Below, one piece after another: positions 32,442 through 32,579 of a stretch of DNA of 32,579 nt; the stretch's first letter is position 1; every line of letters begins with the position of its first letter. The translations under genes and the position numbers were made by a program. Below the pieces are notes generated by a model. It did not search any database and had not been told where the DNA came from. It worked only from the letters and a program-made list of their open reading frames with translations. Source of the DNA: Streptomyces lycii (GTDB taxonomy: Bacteria > Actinomycetota > Actinomycetes > Streptomycetales > Streptomycetaceae); contig NZ_WHPN01000100.1 in assembly GCF_009735685.1 (NCBI RefSeq), positions 1 to 32,579 on the forward strand. The letters are read 5' to 3'.

Positions 32442-32579
32442 GCTGTTTCTCCCGGTGCGGATTCGGGGCCAGAGCCGGTCTCGACCCTAGCCGAGCGAGC
32501 GCGGTGCCGTACCGGCGCAGGCCGCCCCGGCACCTGGCGTACGCCGCCCCGGCACCGCTCTCCGCCCGCGTGGCCGCCC

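Overview
The window is very GC-rich, with strong G/C bias at third codon positions, many GTG starts, many overlapping start/stop codons and families typical of filamentous actinomycetes: a DUF5925 AAA ATPase, a YtrA-type GntR regulator, an HTH-nSTAND1-WD40 protein, and a sugar ABC importer without its own ATPase. It is almost certainly from Streptomyces or a close relative. I see no rRNA, tRNA, CRISPR array, insertion sequence or prophage. The content is ordinary-looking accessory chromosome dominated by carbohydrate handling: four predicted glycoside hydrolases, a polysaccharide deacetylase, a flippase/glycosyltransferase-like membrane protein and a sugar importer.

Layout. (1) 1-6303 looks like the edge of an exopolysaccharide locus: a NodB-type deacetylase overlapping a 1257-residue flippase plus membrane-enzyme fusion, then a convergent membrane-anchored GH39-like hydrolase. 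(2) 6304-9280 holds a DUF5925 AAA ATPase, a secreted His-rich protein of unknown function, and a divergent pair of small regulators (GntR/YtrA and XRE); the XRE gene has a striking AT-rich palindrome immediately upstream. (3) 9281-15089 holds a methyltransferase-Nudix fusion, a complete tripartite tricarboxylate transporter operon (tctC-tctB-tctA) and a divergent CitB-type response regulator, with no histidine kinase in the window. (4) 15071-22241 is a sugar import and breakdown locus: two ABC permeases and a Gfo/Idh oxidoreductase on the minus strand, a binding lipoprotein and an (alpha/alpha)6-barrel-type hydrolase on the plus strand. Two exact inverted copies of a LacI-type operator lie in the divergent gap. 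(5) 22417-25367 is a tight minus-strand operon of a secreted GH16 glucanase and two membrane proteins. It is divergent from a 1372-residue HTH-STAND-membrane-WD40 protein (25731-29849). (6) 29974-32441 holds a lipoprotein and a cytoplasmic-looking GH5 hydrolase.

How parts fit. In region 4 the binding protein and permeases would import an oligosaccharide (energised by a shared ATPase such as MsiK, which is not in the window), and the barrel hydrolase and Gfo/Idh enzyme would process it in the cytoplasm under a LacI-family repressor encoded elsewhere. In region 5 the STAND protein has one membrane segment between its NTPase and fourteen WD40 repeats, so the propellers may lie outside the cell and the HTH inside. 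Its divergence from a secreted glucanase operon, with a perfect 13-bp inverted repeat between them, makes it the best candidate here for an undescribed sensing system; that link is inference.
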